Source of the DNA: Sulfuriferula sp.
GTDB taxonomy: Bacteria; Pseudomonadota; Gammaproteobacteria; Burkholderiales; Sulfuriferulaceae
Direction of reading: 5' to 3'
Assembly (NCBI GenBank): GCA_031291235.1
Contig: JARLJL010000013.1
Location: forward strand, 310,001-374,000
DNA length: 64,000 bases
The notes beneath the pieces are model-generated. The model searched no databases. It was not told where the DNA came from and saw nothing but the letters and a program-made list of their open reading frames with translations. This document shows positions 22,673 through 34,444 of this stretch, piece after piece; the stretch's first letter is position 1; every line of letters begins with the position of its first letter. Made by a program: the position numbers and the translations under genes.

Positions 22673-22689
22673 CTTTTTATAAGGCAAAT

Positions 22690-23817
22690 TTAGCGCGCCT
22701 GCATCAGCGCAACAAAACGGTCGAACAGGTAATCCACATCATGCGGCCCAGGACTGGCTTCCGGGTGGCCCTGGAAGCTGAACGCAGGTACGTCAGTACG
22801 GGTAATGCCCTGCAACGAACCATCGAACAGCGACACATGCGTCACCCGCATATTGTCCGGCAAGGTATCCGCATCTACTGCAAAGCCGTGATTCTGGCTG
22901 GTAATCGCCACCCGGCCGGTATCCATGTCTTTCACCGGATGATTCGCGCCATGATGGCCGAATTTCATTTTCACGGTTTTGGCACCGGATGCCAGCGCCA
23001 GCAATTGATGGCCCAGACAAATACCGAAAGTGGGAATGCCGGTTGCCACCAGCTCGCGGATCGCTGTAATCGCATAATCGCACGGCTCCGGGTCGCCGGG
23101 GCCATTGGACAGGAAAATACCGTCGGGATTCAGCGCCAGCGCATCTTGCGCGCTGGCTTGGGCAGGCAGCACCGTCACCCTGCAACCGCGTTGCGCCAGC
23201 ATGCGCAGAATATTCATCTTGATGCCGTAATCGAACGCAACCACATGGAACGGGGTAGATGCAGGACTGACGAAGCCCTTGCCGAGACGCCATTCGCCCT
23301 CGGTCCAGGTATATGCGGTTTTAACCGACACCACTTTTGCCAGGTCCATGCCCGCTAATCCGGGGAAAGCACGCGCCAGCCGCAAGGCTTCGGCTTCATC
23401 GACATCGCCCGCCATAATGCAGCCGGACTGCGCGCCGGTTTCACGCAGCAGTCGCGTCAGCCGACGGGTATCGATATCGGCGATGGCGACCACGTTTTGC
23501 GCCTGCAGATAATCCGACAGCGATTGGGTAGAACGGAAATTGCTGGCCAGTAGCGGCAAATCTCGCACCACCAGACCCGCAGCATGAACCTGGGTGGATT
23601 CGACATCTTCTGGATTGACGCCGGTATTGCCGATATGAGGATAAGTAAGGGTGACGATCTGGCGAGAATACGAAGGATCAGTCAGAATTTCCTGATAGCC
23701 CGACATGGCGGTATTAAATACCACCTCACCAACTGTTGAACCTGACGCGCCGATGGCAACACCGCGAAAAACTGAACCATCAGCAAGCACCAGGATAGCG
23801 GATTGAGCGTGCGACAA
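22690..23817 (-). CDS. carA: Carbamoyl-phosphate synthase small (glutaminase) subunit
   Basis: CarA hydrolyses glutamine and passes ammonia to CarB. The class I glutamine amidotransferase triad is visible as the nucleophile in [11 protein letters not shown] and the His-Glu pair in [11 protein letters not shown]. The N-terminal domain starts [15 protein letters not shown] and contains [16 protein letters not shown]. Length 375 is typical. The start is TTG, supported by GGAG seven bases upstream and the correct N-terminus. A hairpin 30 bases upstream may belong to dnaE termination or a carA leader. Confidence 0.97.
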   Translation of the reverse strand: MSHAQSAILVLADGSVFRGVAIGASGSTVGEVVFNTAMSGYQEILTDPSYSRQIVTLTYPHIGNTGVNPEDVESTQVHAAGLVVRDLPLLASNFRSTQSLSDYLQAQNVVAIADIDTRRLTRLLRETGAQSGCIMAGDVDEAEALRLARAFPGLAGMDLAKVVSVKTAYTWTEGEWRLGKGFVSPASTPFHVVAFDYGIKMNILRMLAQRGCRVTVLPAQASAQDALALNPDGIFLSNGPGDPEPCDYAITAIRELVATGIPTFGICLGHQLLALASGAKTVKMKFGHHGANHPVKDMDTGRVAITSQNHGFAVDADTLPDNMRVTHVSLFDGSLQGITRTDVPAFSFQGHPEASPGPHDVDYLFDRFVALMQAR

Positions 23818-23846
23818 GGGAGTACTCCGGTGTGAGGCTTATACAA

Positions 23847-23880
23847 AGAAGCGGGCAAGGTTCACACCACGCCCGCTTCT
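23847..23880 (-). terminator. Hairpin between dnaE and carA
   Basis: A perfect ten-base inverted repeat (AGAAGCGGGC with GCCCGCTTCT) encloses a 14-base loop that itself holds a GGT/ACC mini-stem. On the minus strand only TTTG follows, so termination may be weak. It could end dnaE transcription or lie in the carA leader. Confidence 0.55.
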
Positions 23881-23953
23881 GCAAGAATTCCGTCATTTTA
23901 CCGTATCCAGCGGCCAAATTCAAACTACATCGCTTTCCCCGCAATGGGAAACG

Positions 23954-27400
<3,447 letters not shown>

Positions 27401-27407
27401 GGGGTAT

Positions 27408-27413
27408 ATTTTA
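27408..27413 (-). promoter_or_regulatory. -10-like element immediately upstream of dnaE
   Basis: TAAAAT (five of six consensus) lies on the minus strand with exactly seven bases between it and the dnaE ATG, which would place transcription start at or next to the A of ATG. The -35 region is weak (ACGTAG at 17 bases). Confidence 0.4.
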
Positions 27414-27440
27414 ACCCAGAAATGCACGGGCTACGTATAC

Positions 27441-27468
27441 TTGCAGCACCGACAGAGATAGCTACAAT
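27441..27468 (+). promoter_or_regulatory. Candidate promoter for the ADP-ribosylglycohydrolase-like gene
   Basis: TTGCAG and TACAAT are separated by 16 bases on the plus strand; the -10 matches five of six, the -35 only three. It would give a leader of about 110 bases. Confidence 0.35.
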
Positions 27469-27582
27469 TAAACATGGGCATCGCCGATGCGGCCGAACTT
27501 AATGTACGCGCATGCTGTCGAATTTTTTAATTTTGCCTATACCGCTACTGCGGCAAAGCATCCACTTCGAAAGGAAACCGCC

Positions 27583-28638
27583 ATGGATCGAGCAGCCGGC
27601 GCCATCATGGGCGCCCTTATCGGCGACGCCCTCGGTCTGGGCTGCCACTGGTATTACGATCTTGCCGAGCTGCGCCGCGACTACGGCGACTGGATCAGCG
27701 ACTACACCACACCCAAGGCGGAGCGCTACCATGGCGGCATGCGGGCCGGACAGCTATCGCAGAGCGGACTGATTTTCGTCATGCTGCTAAAATCCGTGGT
27801 CGAGCACGGCGAATACCGGGAAGACGATTTCACCCGCCGGCTGGACGAGGAGCTATTCCCGCTACTGGACGGCACCCCGGTCTACGGCCCCGGCGGCTAC
27901 ACCAACCAGTCCATCCGCGAAGCCTACCGGCGCCGGGTGCAACAACACAAATCCTGGGGCGAGACCGGCGGTCATGCCGACACCACGGAATCGGCCGAAC
28001 GCGGCATCGTGCTGGCAGTCAGATACGCAAAACACCCGCATCAACTGGCCGAATCCGTCAGCGCCAATTGCCTGCTGACGCAGAGCGACGAAGCCATCGT
28101 CGCCATGAGCACCGCCTACAATGTGATTCTGGCACAGCTGGTCAATGGGACAAGGCTGACGCCGGATATCTCTAACAAACTGATGCAGCTGGTGCACAGC
28201 AACGAGCTGCCCTTCCACGCGGTAACGAAGAGCGATCTTTCCGCACCGCAGCGCGGCGACCCCGATCCGCCGCGGGCAGGACGCTTTTCTTCTCCCGATG
28301 CGCTGCTAACGCCGCATTATATGGCGCTGGCCGCGCTGGATTCCGGCATACAAATTGAACCGGCGTGGAAAGCGTCCATCGTCTACGGCATGCCCTGCGC
28401 CATTTACCACCAGCTACCCGCCGCCTATTATCTGGCGGCCCGCTTTGCCGACGACTTCGAGTCAGCCGTGCTGCACGCCATCAATGGTGGCGGACAAAAC
28501 ATGTCGCGCGCCATGCTGACCGGTGCACTGGTCGGCGCACAAGTGGGGCTGGAAGGCATACCGCAGCGCTTCATCGACGGCCTCGATAACAGCGCAGAAC
28601 TGCTGGCGCTGGCGAAAAATCTGGGCACCCAGCTTTAA
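27583..28638 (+). CDS. ADP-ribosylglycohydrolase-family protein (degenerate active site)
   Basis: The fold family is recognisable from the N-terminal AAGAIMGALIGDALGLGCHW and the C-terminal TGALVGAQVGLEGIPQRFIDG. Typical members remove ADP-ribose using two Mg ions bound by Asp in TDDT and GGDTDT motifs. Here those positions read AGQLSQSG (residues 55-62) and NGGGQNMSRA (301-310), so the usual Asp ligands are absent. It may be catalytically different or inactive, resembling the J1-crystallin-like branch; this is inference. The ATG was chosen for AAGGA seven bases upstream, giving 351 residues. It is divergent from dnaE and lies 42 bases before trhO. Confidence 0.75.
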   Translation: MDRAAGAIMGALIGDALGLGCHWYYDLAELRRDYGDWISDYTTPKAERYHGGMRAGQLSQSGLIFVMLLKSVVEHGEYREDDFTRRLDEELFPLLDGTPVYGPGGYTNQSIREAYRRRVQQHKSWGETGGHADTTESAERGIVLAVRYAKHPHQLAESVSANCLLTQSDEAIVAMSTAYNVILAQLVNGTRLTPDISNKLMQLVHSNELPFHAVTKSDLSAPQRGDPDPPRAGRFSSPDALLTPHYMALAALDSGIQIEPAWKASIVYGMPCAIYHQLPAAYYLAARFADDFESAVLHAINGGGQNMSRAMLTGALVGAQVGLEGIPQRFIDGLDNSAELLALAKNLGTQL

Positions 28639-28642
28639 GCGC

Positions 28643-28648
28643 TATAAT
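28643..28648 (+). promoter_or_regulatory. -10 element of a candidate trhO promoter
   Basis: A perfect TATAAT lies 32 bases before the trhO ATG, just after the stop of the upstream gene. No good -35 was found at 16-18 bases. Confidence 0.4.
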
Positions 28649-28680
28649 ACTGCACCATCAAATCGCCGCCTCCGCACATC

Positions 28681-29508
28681 ATGCCCAGCATATTAAACAT
28701 CGCCGCCTATCGCTTCGTCGAGCTGGAACAGCTCCCCGCATTGCGCGAGCAGTTCCGGCAACGCAGTGCTGCGCACAAGCTCAAAGGCACCGTCCTGCTG
28801 ACGCCGGAAGGCATTAATCTGTTTCTGGCAGGCGAGGCCGCAGAACTGGAAGCCTTTATCGACTGGCTCACTGCCGATCCGCGGTTTGCCGGGATCGAGA
28901 TCAAACGCAGCTGGTCGGACGAAGTACCGTTCAACCGCATGCTGGTCAAACTGAAAAAGGAGATCATCACCTTCCACCAGCCGAATTTCGATCGCACCGC
29001 GTATCCCGCCCCGCAACTGCCGGCGGCGGAATTGAAAAAATGGTACGACGAAGGCCGCGAGTTCATCATCGTCGATACCCGCAACGACTTCGAATACCGC
29101 GTCGGCACCTTCAATAATGCGGTCAATCTGCAGCTCAATACGTTCGGCGATTTTGCGGCGGCAACCGAGCAGCTCAAGGACTATCGCGACATCCCCATCG
29201 TCACTTTCTGCACCGGCGGCGTGCGCTGCGAAAAAGCCGCGCCGTTCATGGCAGCAGCGGGGTTCAACCAGGTTTATCAATTGCAGGGCGGGATACTGAA
29301 GTATTTCGAGGAATACGGTGCCAGTCACTATGACGGCGAGTGTTTCGTGTTCGACAAGCGTGTCGCGCTGGACGGCGATCTCAAACCGACGGCGACCGAC
29401 ATCTGCTTTGCTTGCCGCACCGTGCTCACCCCTGCCGATCAGGCCTCGCCGGATTACGTCGTCGGCATCTCCTGTCCGCATTGCGCGGGAAAACAGGCTG
29501 CCGCCTGA
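28681..29508 (+). CDS. trhO: tRNA uridine(34) hydroxylase TrhO (YceA family)
   Basis: TrhO carries out oxygen-dependent hydroxylation of U34 in certain tRNAs, the first step to 5-(carboxy)methoxyuridine. An N-terminal acylphosphatase-like domain (about 1-95) precedes a rhodanese domain whose active loop CTGGVRCEKAAPF holds C177 and C183. A C-terminal cysteine set (C242, C245, C265, C268) looks like a zinc site. Length 275 is usual. The ATG follows a TATAAT by 32 bases. It converges on def with a 15-base gap. Identification rests on whole-length family pattern and is secure. Confidence 0.92.
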   Translation: MPSILNIAAYRFVELEQLPALREQFRQRSAAHKLKGTVLLTPEGINLFLAGEAAELEAFIDWLTADPRFAGIEIKRSWSDEVPFNRMLVKLKKEIITFHQPNFDRTAYPAPQLPAAELKKWYDEGREFIIVDTRNDFEYRVGTFNNAVNLQLNTFGDFAAATEQLKDYRDIPIVTFCTGGVRCEKAAPFMAAAGFNQVYQLQGGILKYFEEYGASHYDGECFVFDKRVALDGDLKPTATDICFACRTVLTPADQASPDYVVGISCPHCAGKQAAA

Positions 29509-29523
29509 ATCCGCAGCAACCGT

Positions 29524-30063
29524 TCAGTCGTCGGCCGCTGCGCTGTCCAGCTGAGGAAACAGCACATCGGTGAAACCGAAATTGCGTATATCCTCGATGC
29601 GCATGGGATACAGTATGCCCCACAGGTGATCGACTTCATGCTGTACCACCCGGGCATGGAAACCCGATACGGTACGATCGATCACATTACCGAACTGATC
29701 GTAACCCTGATAACGCAAATGCGTATAACGCGGCACCAACCCGCGCATGCCGGGCACCGACAGGCAACCTTCCCAGGCATTGTCCTGCGCTTCACCCAGC
29801 GGAGTAAGCGTGGGATTGATCAGCACGGTTTCCGGCACCGCTTCGGCATCGGGATAACGGGGATTATTAGCAACGCTGAATATCACCGCCTGTAGACTGA
29901 CGCCGATTTGCGGCGCAGCCAGGCCGGCGCCGTTTAATGCGATCATGGTATCGCGCAAGTCGTTTATCAGGTCGTGCAATTCAGGCGTATCGAACGCAGC
30001 AACGGGCGCGGCCTGTTGCAACAACAGCGGATCGCCCATTTTTAACGTGGTTTTGATGGCCAT
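29524..30063 (-). CDS. def: Peptide deformylase
   Basis: Def removes the formyl group from new proteins. All three motifs are present: [10 protein letters not shown] (motif 1), [11 protein letters not shown] (motif 2, with the metal Cys) and QHEVDHLWG (motif 3, with the two metal His and catalytic Glu). The start at [17 protein letters not shown] gives 179 residues and lies one base after the kup stop; a longer reading overlaps kup and is unlike the family. This is the peptide deformylase beside kup and pgsA, not beside fmt, so a second def copy elsewhere is possible. Confidence 0.95.
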   Translation of the reverse strand: MAIKTTLKMGDPLLLQQAAPVAAFDTPELHDLINDLRDTMIALNGAGLAAPQIGVSLQAVIFSVANNPRYPDAEAVPETVLINPTLTPLGEAQDNAWEGCLSVPGMRGLVPRYTHLRYQGYDQFGNVIDRTVSGFHARVVQHEVDHLWGILYPMRIEDIRNFGFTDVLFPQLDSAAADD

Positions 30064-30064
30064 A

Positions 30065-31963
30065 CTATAACTCGACTTGTGTTCCCAACTCAATGACGCG
30101 ATTCGTCGGGATATGGAAAAATGCCGTCGCACTGCTGCCGTTGCGCGCCATGCTGACAAACAGTTTTTCACGCCACAGCGCCATGCCCGGTACCTCAGTG
30201 GCGATCAGCGTTTCACGACTGAGGAAAAACGAAGTTTCCAGCATATTGAAACCGTGCTCGTGAATTTTTACCTGTTCCATCGCCAGCGGAATATCGGGCT
30301 CGTCCTTGAAACCGTAAAACACGGTCACCAGATAAAATTCGTTACCCACAGCATCAACCTTGACCCGCTCATCATCCGGCACCCAGGGTACATCGCGGAT
30401 TCTCACCGTTAACAGAATCACCGTTTCGTGGATAACTTTATTATGCACCAGATTATGCAGCATGGCGTGCGGCACGCCTTCCAGATTGGTGGTCAGAAAT
30501 ACCGCCGTTCCGGGTACGCGCAAAGGCGGATGGGCTGCAATCCCGGCCAGGAACGGCATCAACGCAATTGAATTTGCCTGCAGACGCTCGGCCAGAATCT
30601 GACGCCCGCGTTTCCAGGTTGTCATCAGCGTAAACATCAGCATGGCTATCGCCAGCGGGAACCAGCCGCCCTGGAATATCTTGATGGCATTGGCGCTAAA
30701 AAACGATAAATCCACACTCAGGAAGAACAGCATACCCGCCAGCGTTGCCGGCCAGCCCCATTTCCACATGCCGCGCACCACGACAAAAGCCAGGATGGTG
30801 TCTATCGCCATGGTACCCGTCACCGCAATGCCGTACGCCGACGCCAGGTTGCTCGAGGTTTGAAACCCCAGTATCAGTGCGACGATGCCTGCCAGCATGG
30901 TCCAGTTCATCATCGGCACATAAATCTGGCCGATTTCCCGCGCCGAGGTATGCACGATATCCATGCGCGGCATAAAACCCAGTTGCGTGGCCTGACGCGT
31001 GACCGAGAACACCCCTGAAATCACCGCCTGCGAGGCAATCACCGTAGCCAGCGTGGCCAGCCCCACCATGGGATATAACGCCCAGTCCGGCGCCAGATTG
31101 TAGAACGGGCTATCGACGGTAGCGGGATCGTGAATCAGCATGGCCCCCTGGCCGAAATAATTGAGCAGCAATGCCGGCAGGACGAACAGGAACCAGGCCG
31201 CCCGTATCGGGCGTTTGCCGAAATGCCCCATATCCGCATACAGGGCTTCTGCGCCGGTCAACGCCAATACTACCGCCCCCAGCGCCAGAAAACCGTGTAC
31301 CCGATGTTCCACAAAAAAGCCGACGGCATTAACGGGATTCAGCGCTTGCAACACCGACGGATAGGCCACAATTTTAATTGCGCCGAGCACGGCCAGCGTC
31401 AGAAACCACACTATCATGATAGGGCCGAACAGTATGCCGACTGTTGCCGTCCCCTTACGCTGGATGAAAAACAGACCGCCCAGCACGCCCAGCGAAATGG
31501 GAATGACAAAAGCCTTGAGTCCCGGAGTCGCGATTTCGAGGCCCTCAACGGCAGACAATACGGAAATGGCGGGCGTAATAATGCCGTCGCCGAAGAACAA
31601 TGATGCACCAAACAAACCCAGTATCAGCAACGGCCAGCGCATTTTTGAATCGGTACCGACCACCCGCTGCATCAACGCGATCAGCGCCATGATGCCGCCT
31701 TCACCCTTGTTATCGGCACGCATGATGAACACGACGTATTTGAGCGACACGACTATCAGTAGCGACCAGAACACCAGCGACAGAATACCCAGTACATTTT
31801 CATGACTGGTACTGATGCCGTGCACGGGATTAAATACCTCTTTCAGGGTATACAGCGGGCTGGTACCGATATCCCCGTATACCACGCCGATTGCAGCAAT
31901 CGACAGCGCGGTCAGGCTTTGTTTGTGAGCGGCATCAGCTGAGTTCGCTGCCTGCATATGCAT
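30065..31963 (-). CDS. kup: Low-affinity potassium transport system protein Kup
   Basis: Kup is a KUP/HAK/KT-family proton-coupled potassium importer in the inner membrane. The N-terminal signature [16 protein letters not shown] is at residues 28-43, followed by about twelve hydrophobic helices and a hydrophilic cytoplasmic C-terminal domain of roughly 170 residues ending [13 protein letters not shown]. Length 632 is typical. It starts three bases after the pgsA stop and ends one base before def, so the three genes likely share one mRNA. No unusual residues were noted. Confidence 0.95.
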   Translation of the reverse strand: MHMQAANSADAAHKQSLTALSIAAIGVVYGDIGTSPLYTLKEVFNPVHGISTSHENVLGILSLVFWSLLIVVSLKYVVFIMRADNKGEGGIMALIALMQRVVGTDSKMRWPLLILGLFGASLFFGDGIITPAISVLSAVEGLEIATPGLKAFVIPISLGVLGGLFFIQRKGTATVGILFGPIMIVWFLTLAVLGAIKIVAYPSVLQALNPVNAVGFFVEHRVHGFLALGAVVLALTGAEALYADMGHFGKRPIRAAWFLFVLPALLLNYFGQGAMLIHDPATVDSPFYNLAPDWALYPMVGLATLATVIASQAVISGVFSVTRQATQLGFMPRMDIVHTSAREIGQIYVPMMNWTMLAGIVALILGFQTSSNLASAYGIAVTGTMAIDTILAFVVVRGMWKWGWPATLAGMLFFLSVDLSFFSANAIKIFQGGWFPLAIAMLMFTLMTTWKRGRQILAERLQANSIALMPFLAGIAAHPPLRVPGTAVFLTTNLEGVPHAMLHNLVHNKVIHETVILLTVRIRDVPWVPDDERVKVDAVGNEFYLVTVFYGFKDEPDIPLAMEQVKIHEHGFNMLETSFFLSRETLIATEVPGMALWREKLFVSMARNGSSATAFFHIPTNRVIELGTQVEL

Positions 31964-31966
31964 TCC

Positions 31967-32536
31967 TTAACGATGTCGGATGACGACCGGGATAGCCTGT
32001 CGCAGATAATACGCCATAGACCACATAGTCAGGATGGCTGCCAGCCAGATCAACCAGGTACCCAATTGCTGGATATCCAGCCCCCATAATGATTCATGAA
32101 ATAACAACAACAAAATCGCTATCATTTGCGCAGCCGTTTTGAATTTGCCTATCATCGATACCGCCACACTGGCACGCGCACCTATGCTCGCCATCCATTC
32201 GCGCAATGCCGAAATGGTAATTTCGCGCCCGATAATGATCAATGCGATCAAGGCATCGACACGGCCTAGCTGTACCAATACAACCAGCGCCGCCGCCACC
32301 ATCAGCTTGTCAGCCACTGGATCCAGAAATGCGCCAAAAGCCGAAGTCTGGTTCAGGATACGTGCCAGATATCCGTCCAGCCAGTCAGTCACCGCAGCGG
32401 CCGCAAACATGGCAGTCGCAGCCAGATTTACCTGATGCATATTCAACCAATCGGCGGGCAGATAAAACACCGCCACCACCAGCGGAATCAGCAGTATGCG
32501 CAGCCAGGTCAGAAAATTCGGTACATTAAGCGGCAT
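31967..32536 (-). CDS. pgsA: CDP-diacylglycerol-glycerol-3-phosphate 3-phosphatidyltransferase
   Basis: PgsA makes phosphatidylglycerol phosphate, the committed step to phosphatidylglycerol and cardiolipin. The CDP-alcohol transferase motif DG-x2-AR-x8-G-x3-D-x3-D is complete (D54, G55, A58, R59, G68, D72, D76). The N-terminus LNVPNFLTWLRILLIPLV is characteristic, and several transmembrane helices follow. Length 189 is normal. It heads a pgsA-kup-def unit. In many relatives pgsA lies next to uvrC; here about 1.9 kb of other sequence separates them. Confidence 0.95.
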   Translation of the reverse strand: MPLNVPNFLTWLRILLIPLVVAVFYLPADWLNMHQVNLAATAMFAAAAVTDWLDGYLARILNQTSAFGAFLDPVADKLMVAAALVVLVQLGRVDALIALIIIGREITISALREWMASIGARASVAVSMIGKFKTAAQMIAILLLLFHESLWGLDIQQLGTWLIWLAAILTMWSMAYYLRQAIPVVIRHR

Positions 32537-32565
32537 AATGACTCATAAAAATTGAGTGAATCGGC

Positions 32566-32571
32566 ATTTTA
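32566..32571 (-). promoter_or_regulatory. -10-like element upstream of pgsA
   Basis: TAAAAT in the context GGGTTAAAAT lies 29 bases before the pgsA ATG. Fifteen bases around it are identical to the sequence upstream of dnaE. No convincing -35 was found. Confidence 0.35.
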
Positions 32572-32749
32572 ACCCAGAAACGCGCGATTACTTAATGCCG
32601 TTTCCGTAAAACAACAAGGATGGGATTAAAGACAAGGTTCGAAGTAGCCGCATGCCATCAAACGTGGTAAACGCTGCCGGCACTTGATATTTCGTTGATC
32701 AGCCTCATAATAGTACTAGCAATTATTTATAATTATATAAAGGAATACC

Positions 32750-33136
32750 ATGTCACACTATCACGCCGTCGTCTGGATAGATCACGCCGAAGCCCATATC
32801 ATGCATGTCAGCCCCGAAGATGTGGAATCCTCCATAGTGCGGCCCGACAAACAGCACCAGCATTTGCATAACAAGCACGGTGCAGTCGGTGCCGGTCGCG
32901 CACCTGAAGACCAGCATTACTACCATGAAGTTGTCGAAGCCATCAAAGGTGCACACGAAATCCTGATTGTCGGGCCGGCAGGCGCGAAACTCAGCCTGAT
33001 CAAGCACATACACAAGCACGACCCGCAGATGACCGACAGAATAGTCGGCATGGAAACAGTAGATCACCCGACCGATGCGCAACTGGTTGCCTACGCCCGC
33101 CAATATTTCGATGCAACGGATCGTATGCGCCCGTAA
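32750..33136 (+). CDS. Small His-rich protein, 'translational machinery protein' type
   Basis: This 128-residue soluble protein starts MSHYHAVVWIDHAEAHIMHV and has ILIVGPAGAKLSLIKHIHKH in its middle, a pattern I associate with small proteins annotated as translational machinery proteins and related to the bacterial eRF1-like (baeRF) group; that link is from memory. It has 16 histidines, several clustered at 36-43 and 86-90. AAGGA precedes the ATG, and the upstream 40 bases are very A/T-rich. It stands alone between pgsA (divergent) and an esterase (convergent). Function is unknown. Confidence 0.6.
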   Translation: MSHYHAVVWIDHAEAHIMHVSPEDVESSIVRPDKQHQHLHNKHGAVGAGRAPEDQHYYHEVVEAIKGAHEILIVGPAGAKLSLIKHIHKHDPQMTDRIVGMETVDHPTDAQLVAYARQYFDATDRMRP

Positions 33137-33181
33137 AACTTGCGTAACCTGCCGAGGCTACGCTACGGCAAAACCGCTAGC

Positions 33182-34165
33182 TCAGTGCATACTGCCGGAG
33201 GGTCTGTCGAGCGCCCGCTTGACCGACTCATCGAGACTGGACATGAATGCTTCAACCGCATCGGTATAACTGCCCGCCGTCCCTAGTTGCAGGTTAATCT
33301 CCCGATGCGACAAATCCTGTTCCAGCACATCGACACGTACCCCCTGGGATTTTGCCCTGCTGGCAAAAAGAACGGCCTGCGGACACGAATCCTTGCGGTG
33401 GGTAGAACATACGGCCAGTATCGGTTTGGCGATTTTGGACAATGAATATAAAGGCGACACTTCTTTCCAGTACGTAGGGTCTTCACCAAACGCACTGTCG
33501 TAAAAACGTTCATGCTTATTCAACATGATTTCAGCCACATCCAGCGCCGCGCTGTCCAGCGCAATCGTCCCCAACCAGGGTTTGGCCCCCAGCTTGTACG
33601 CCCGCTCCGGCGCCGCAGCAAGCAAGGCCACCAGATGAGCGCCTGCCGAATGCCCCATCAATATGAATTTCTCCGGATCGCCGCCCCACGATGCGGCCTG
33701 AGCTTGCGCCACAGCAAGTGCGCTGGCAATGTCCGCTGCCTGATCTACCAGCATGGTCTTTGGCAACAATCGATAATTGACCGAGATAAAAATACAGCCC
33801 TTGGCTACCCAGCGAGCCACTTTGTTTTCAACCACGGATTTCGCGTTTTTGTCCCCGAAACGCCATGCGCCGCCGTGTACCATGAAGATCACCGGCGCAT
33901 TGACCGCATGCTGCGGCAGGTAAACGTCCATACGCTGTTTGCGATCAGCGCCATAAGCTACGTCCCGCACAAGCTGCACGCCAGCAGGCAAAGCTATGGC
34001 ACCGGGAGCATCGTTTTCCTCTCTGCCCTCGGACTGCTGAGCCGAGCGATACTCGAGGATACGAGCAAGAAACTGGTCAGCATACGACGCCTGCCACACA
34101 AACAGCAGCCCAGTCGCAAACAATGCCCAGCAAAACAGGTTATGCAGACAGGACAATAACCGCAT
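33182..34165 (-). CDS. Alpha/beta hydrolase (esterase-like), exported or membrane-anchored
   Basis: The protein has an N-terminal hydrophobic segment (residues 9-29, ending ASYA), consistent with a signal peptide or anchor. The oxyanion HGGAW is at 97-101 and the nucleophile elbow GHSAGAH at 171-177, with S173. A candidate catalytic His is H287 in SHREIN. These features fit the carboxylesterase/BD-FAE-like alpha/beta hydrolases; the substrate cannot be told. The chosen ATG (327 residues) has a purine-rich GGGGGGAAG site a few bases upstream. It lies in the uvrC-pgsA gap as a single-gene unit. Confidence 0.8.
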   Translation of the reverse strand: MRLLSCLHNLFCWALFATGLLFVWQASYADQFLARILEYRSAQQSEGREENDAPGAIALPAGVQLVRDVAYGADRKQRMDVYLPQHAVNAPVIFMVHGGAWRFGDKNAKSVVENKVARWVAKGCIFISVNYRLLPKTMLVDQAADIASALAVAQAQAASWGGDPEKFILMGHSAGAHLVALLAAAPERAYKLGAKPWLGTIALDSAALDVAEIMLNKHERFYDSAFGEDPTYWKEVSPLYSLSKIAKPILAVCSTHRKDSCPQAVLFASRAKSQGVRVDVLEQDLSHREINLQLGTAGSYTDAVEAFMSSLDESVKRALDRPSGSMH

Positions 34166-34344
34166 AATGCTTCCCCCCAACAATCTCATGGCAGACAATC
34201 AACATCGCGCATGCTTGACGATGTCAAAACGTTTGCGCAATATCTGAACCGTACACAATTGATTCGCTTTAAAATTAGGGACTTGGTTAAGTATGCGTCA
34301 GTGTAATGACGCTTGCAAGTATCCCTCGCATCCAATTCAAAGTT

Positions 34345-34389
34345 TTCGATAACGCGGCACCGCCATAGCGATACTGTCCCGTTATCGAA
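34345..34389. repeat. Inverted repeat between uvrC and the esterase gene
   Basis: TTCGATAACG and CGTTATCGAA are perfect ten-base arms separated by 25 bases; the interval also holds a small GCGG/CCGC stem. Neither strand has a T-run after it, so it is not a standard terminator. The surrounding 34166-34444 holds no credible gene. Confidence 0.6.
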
Positions 34390-34444
34390 CAACAACGAAT
34401 GCATGCACAGGGCTGAAGTTTACACAACAGGAACTGACATTTTG

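Noticed and set aside
33137-33181. Possible terminator between the His-rich protein and the esterase gene
   Set aside because: TGCCG and CGGCA can pair, but the stem is only five bases and no T-run follows.
34186-34404. 72-codon minus-strand frame between uvrC and the esterase gene
   Set aside because: No ribosome site, no similarity pattern, and it overlaps the inverted repeat and the esterase upstream region.
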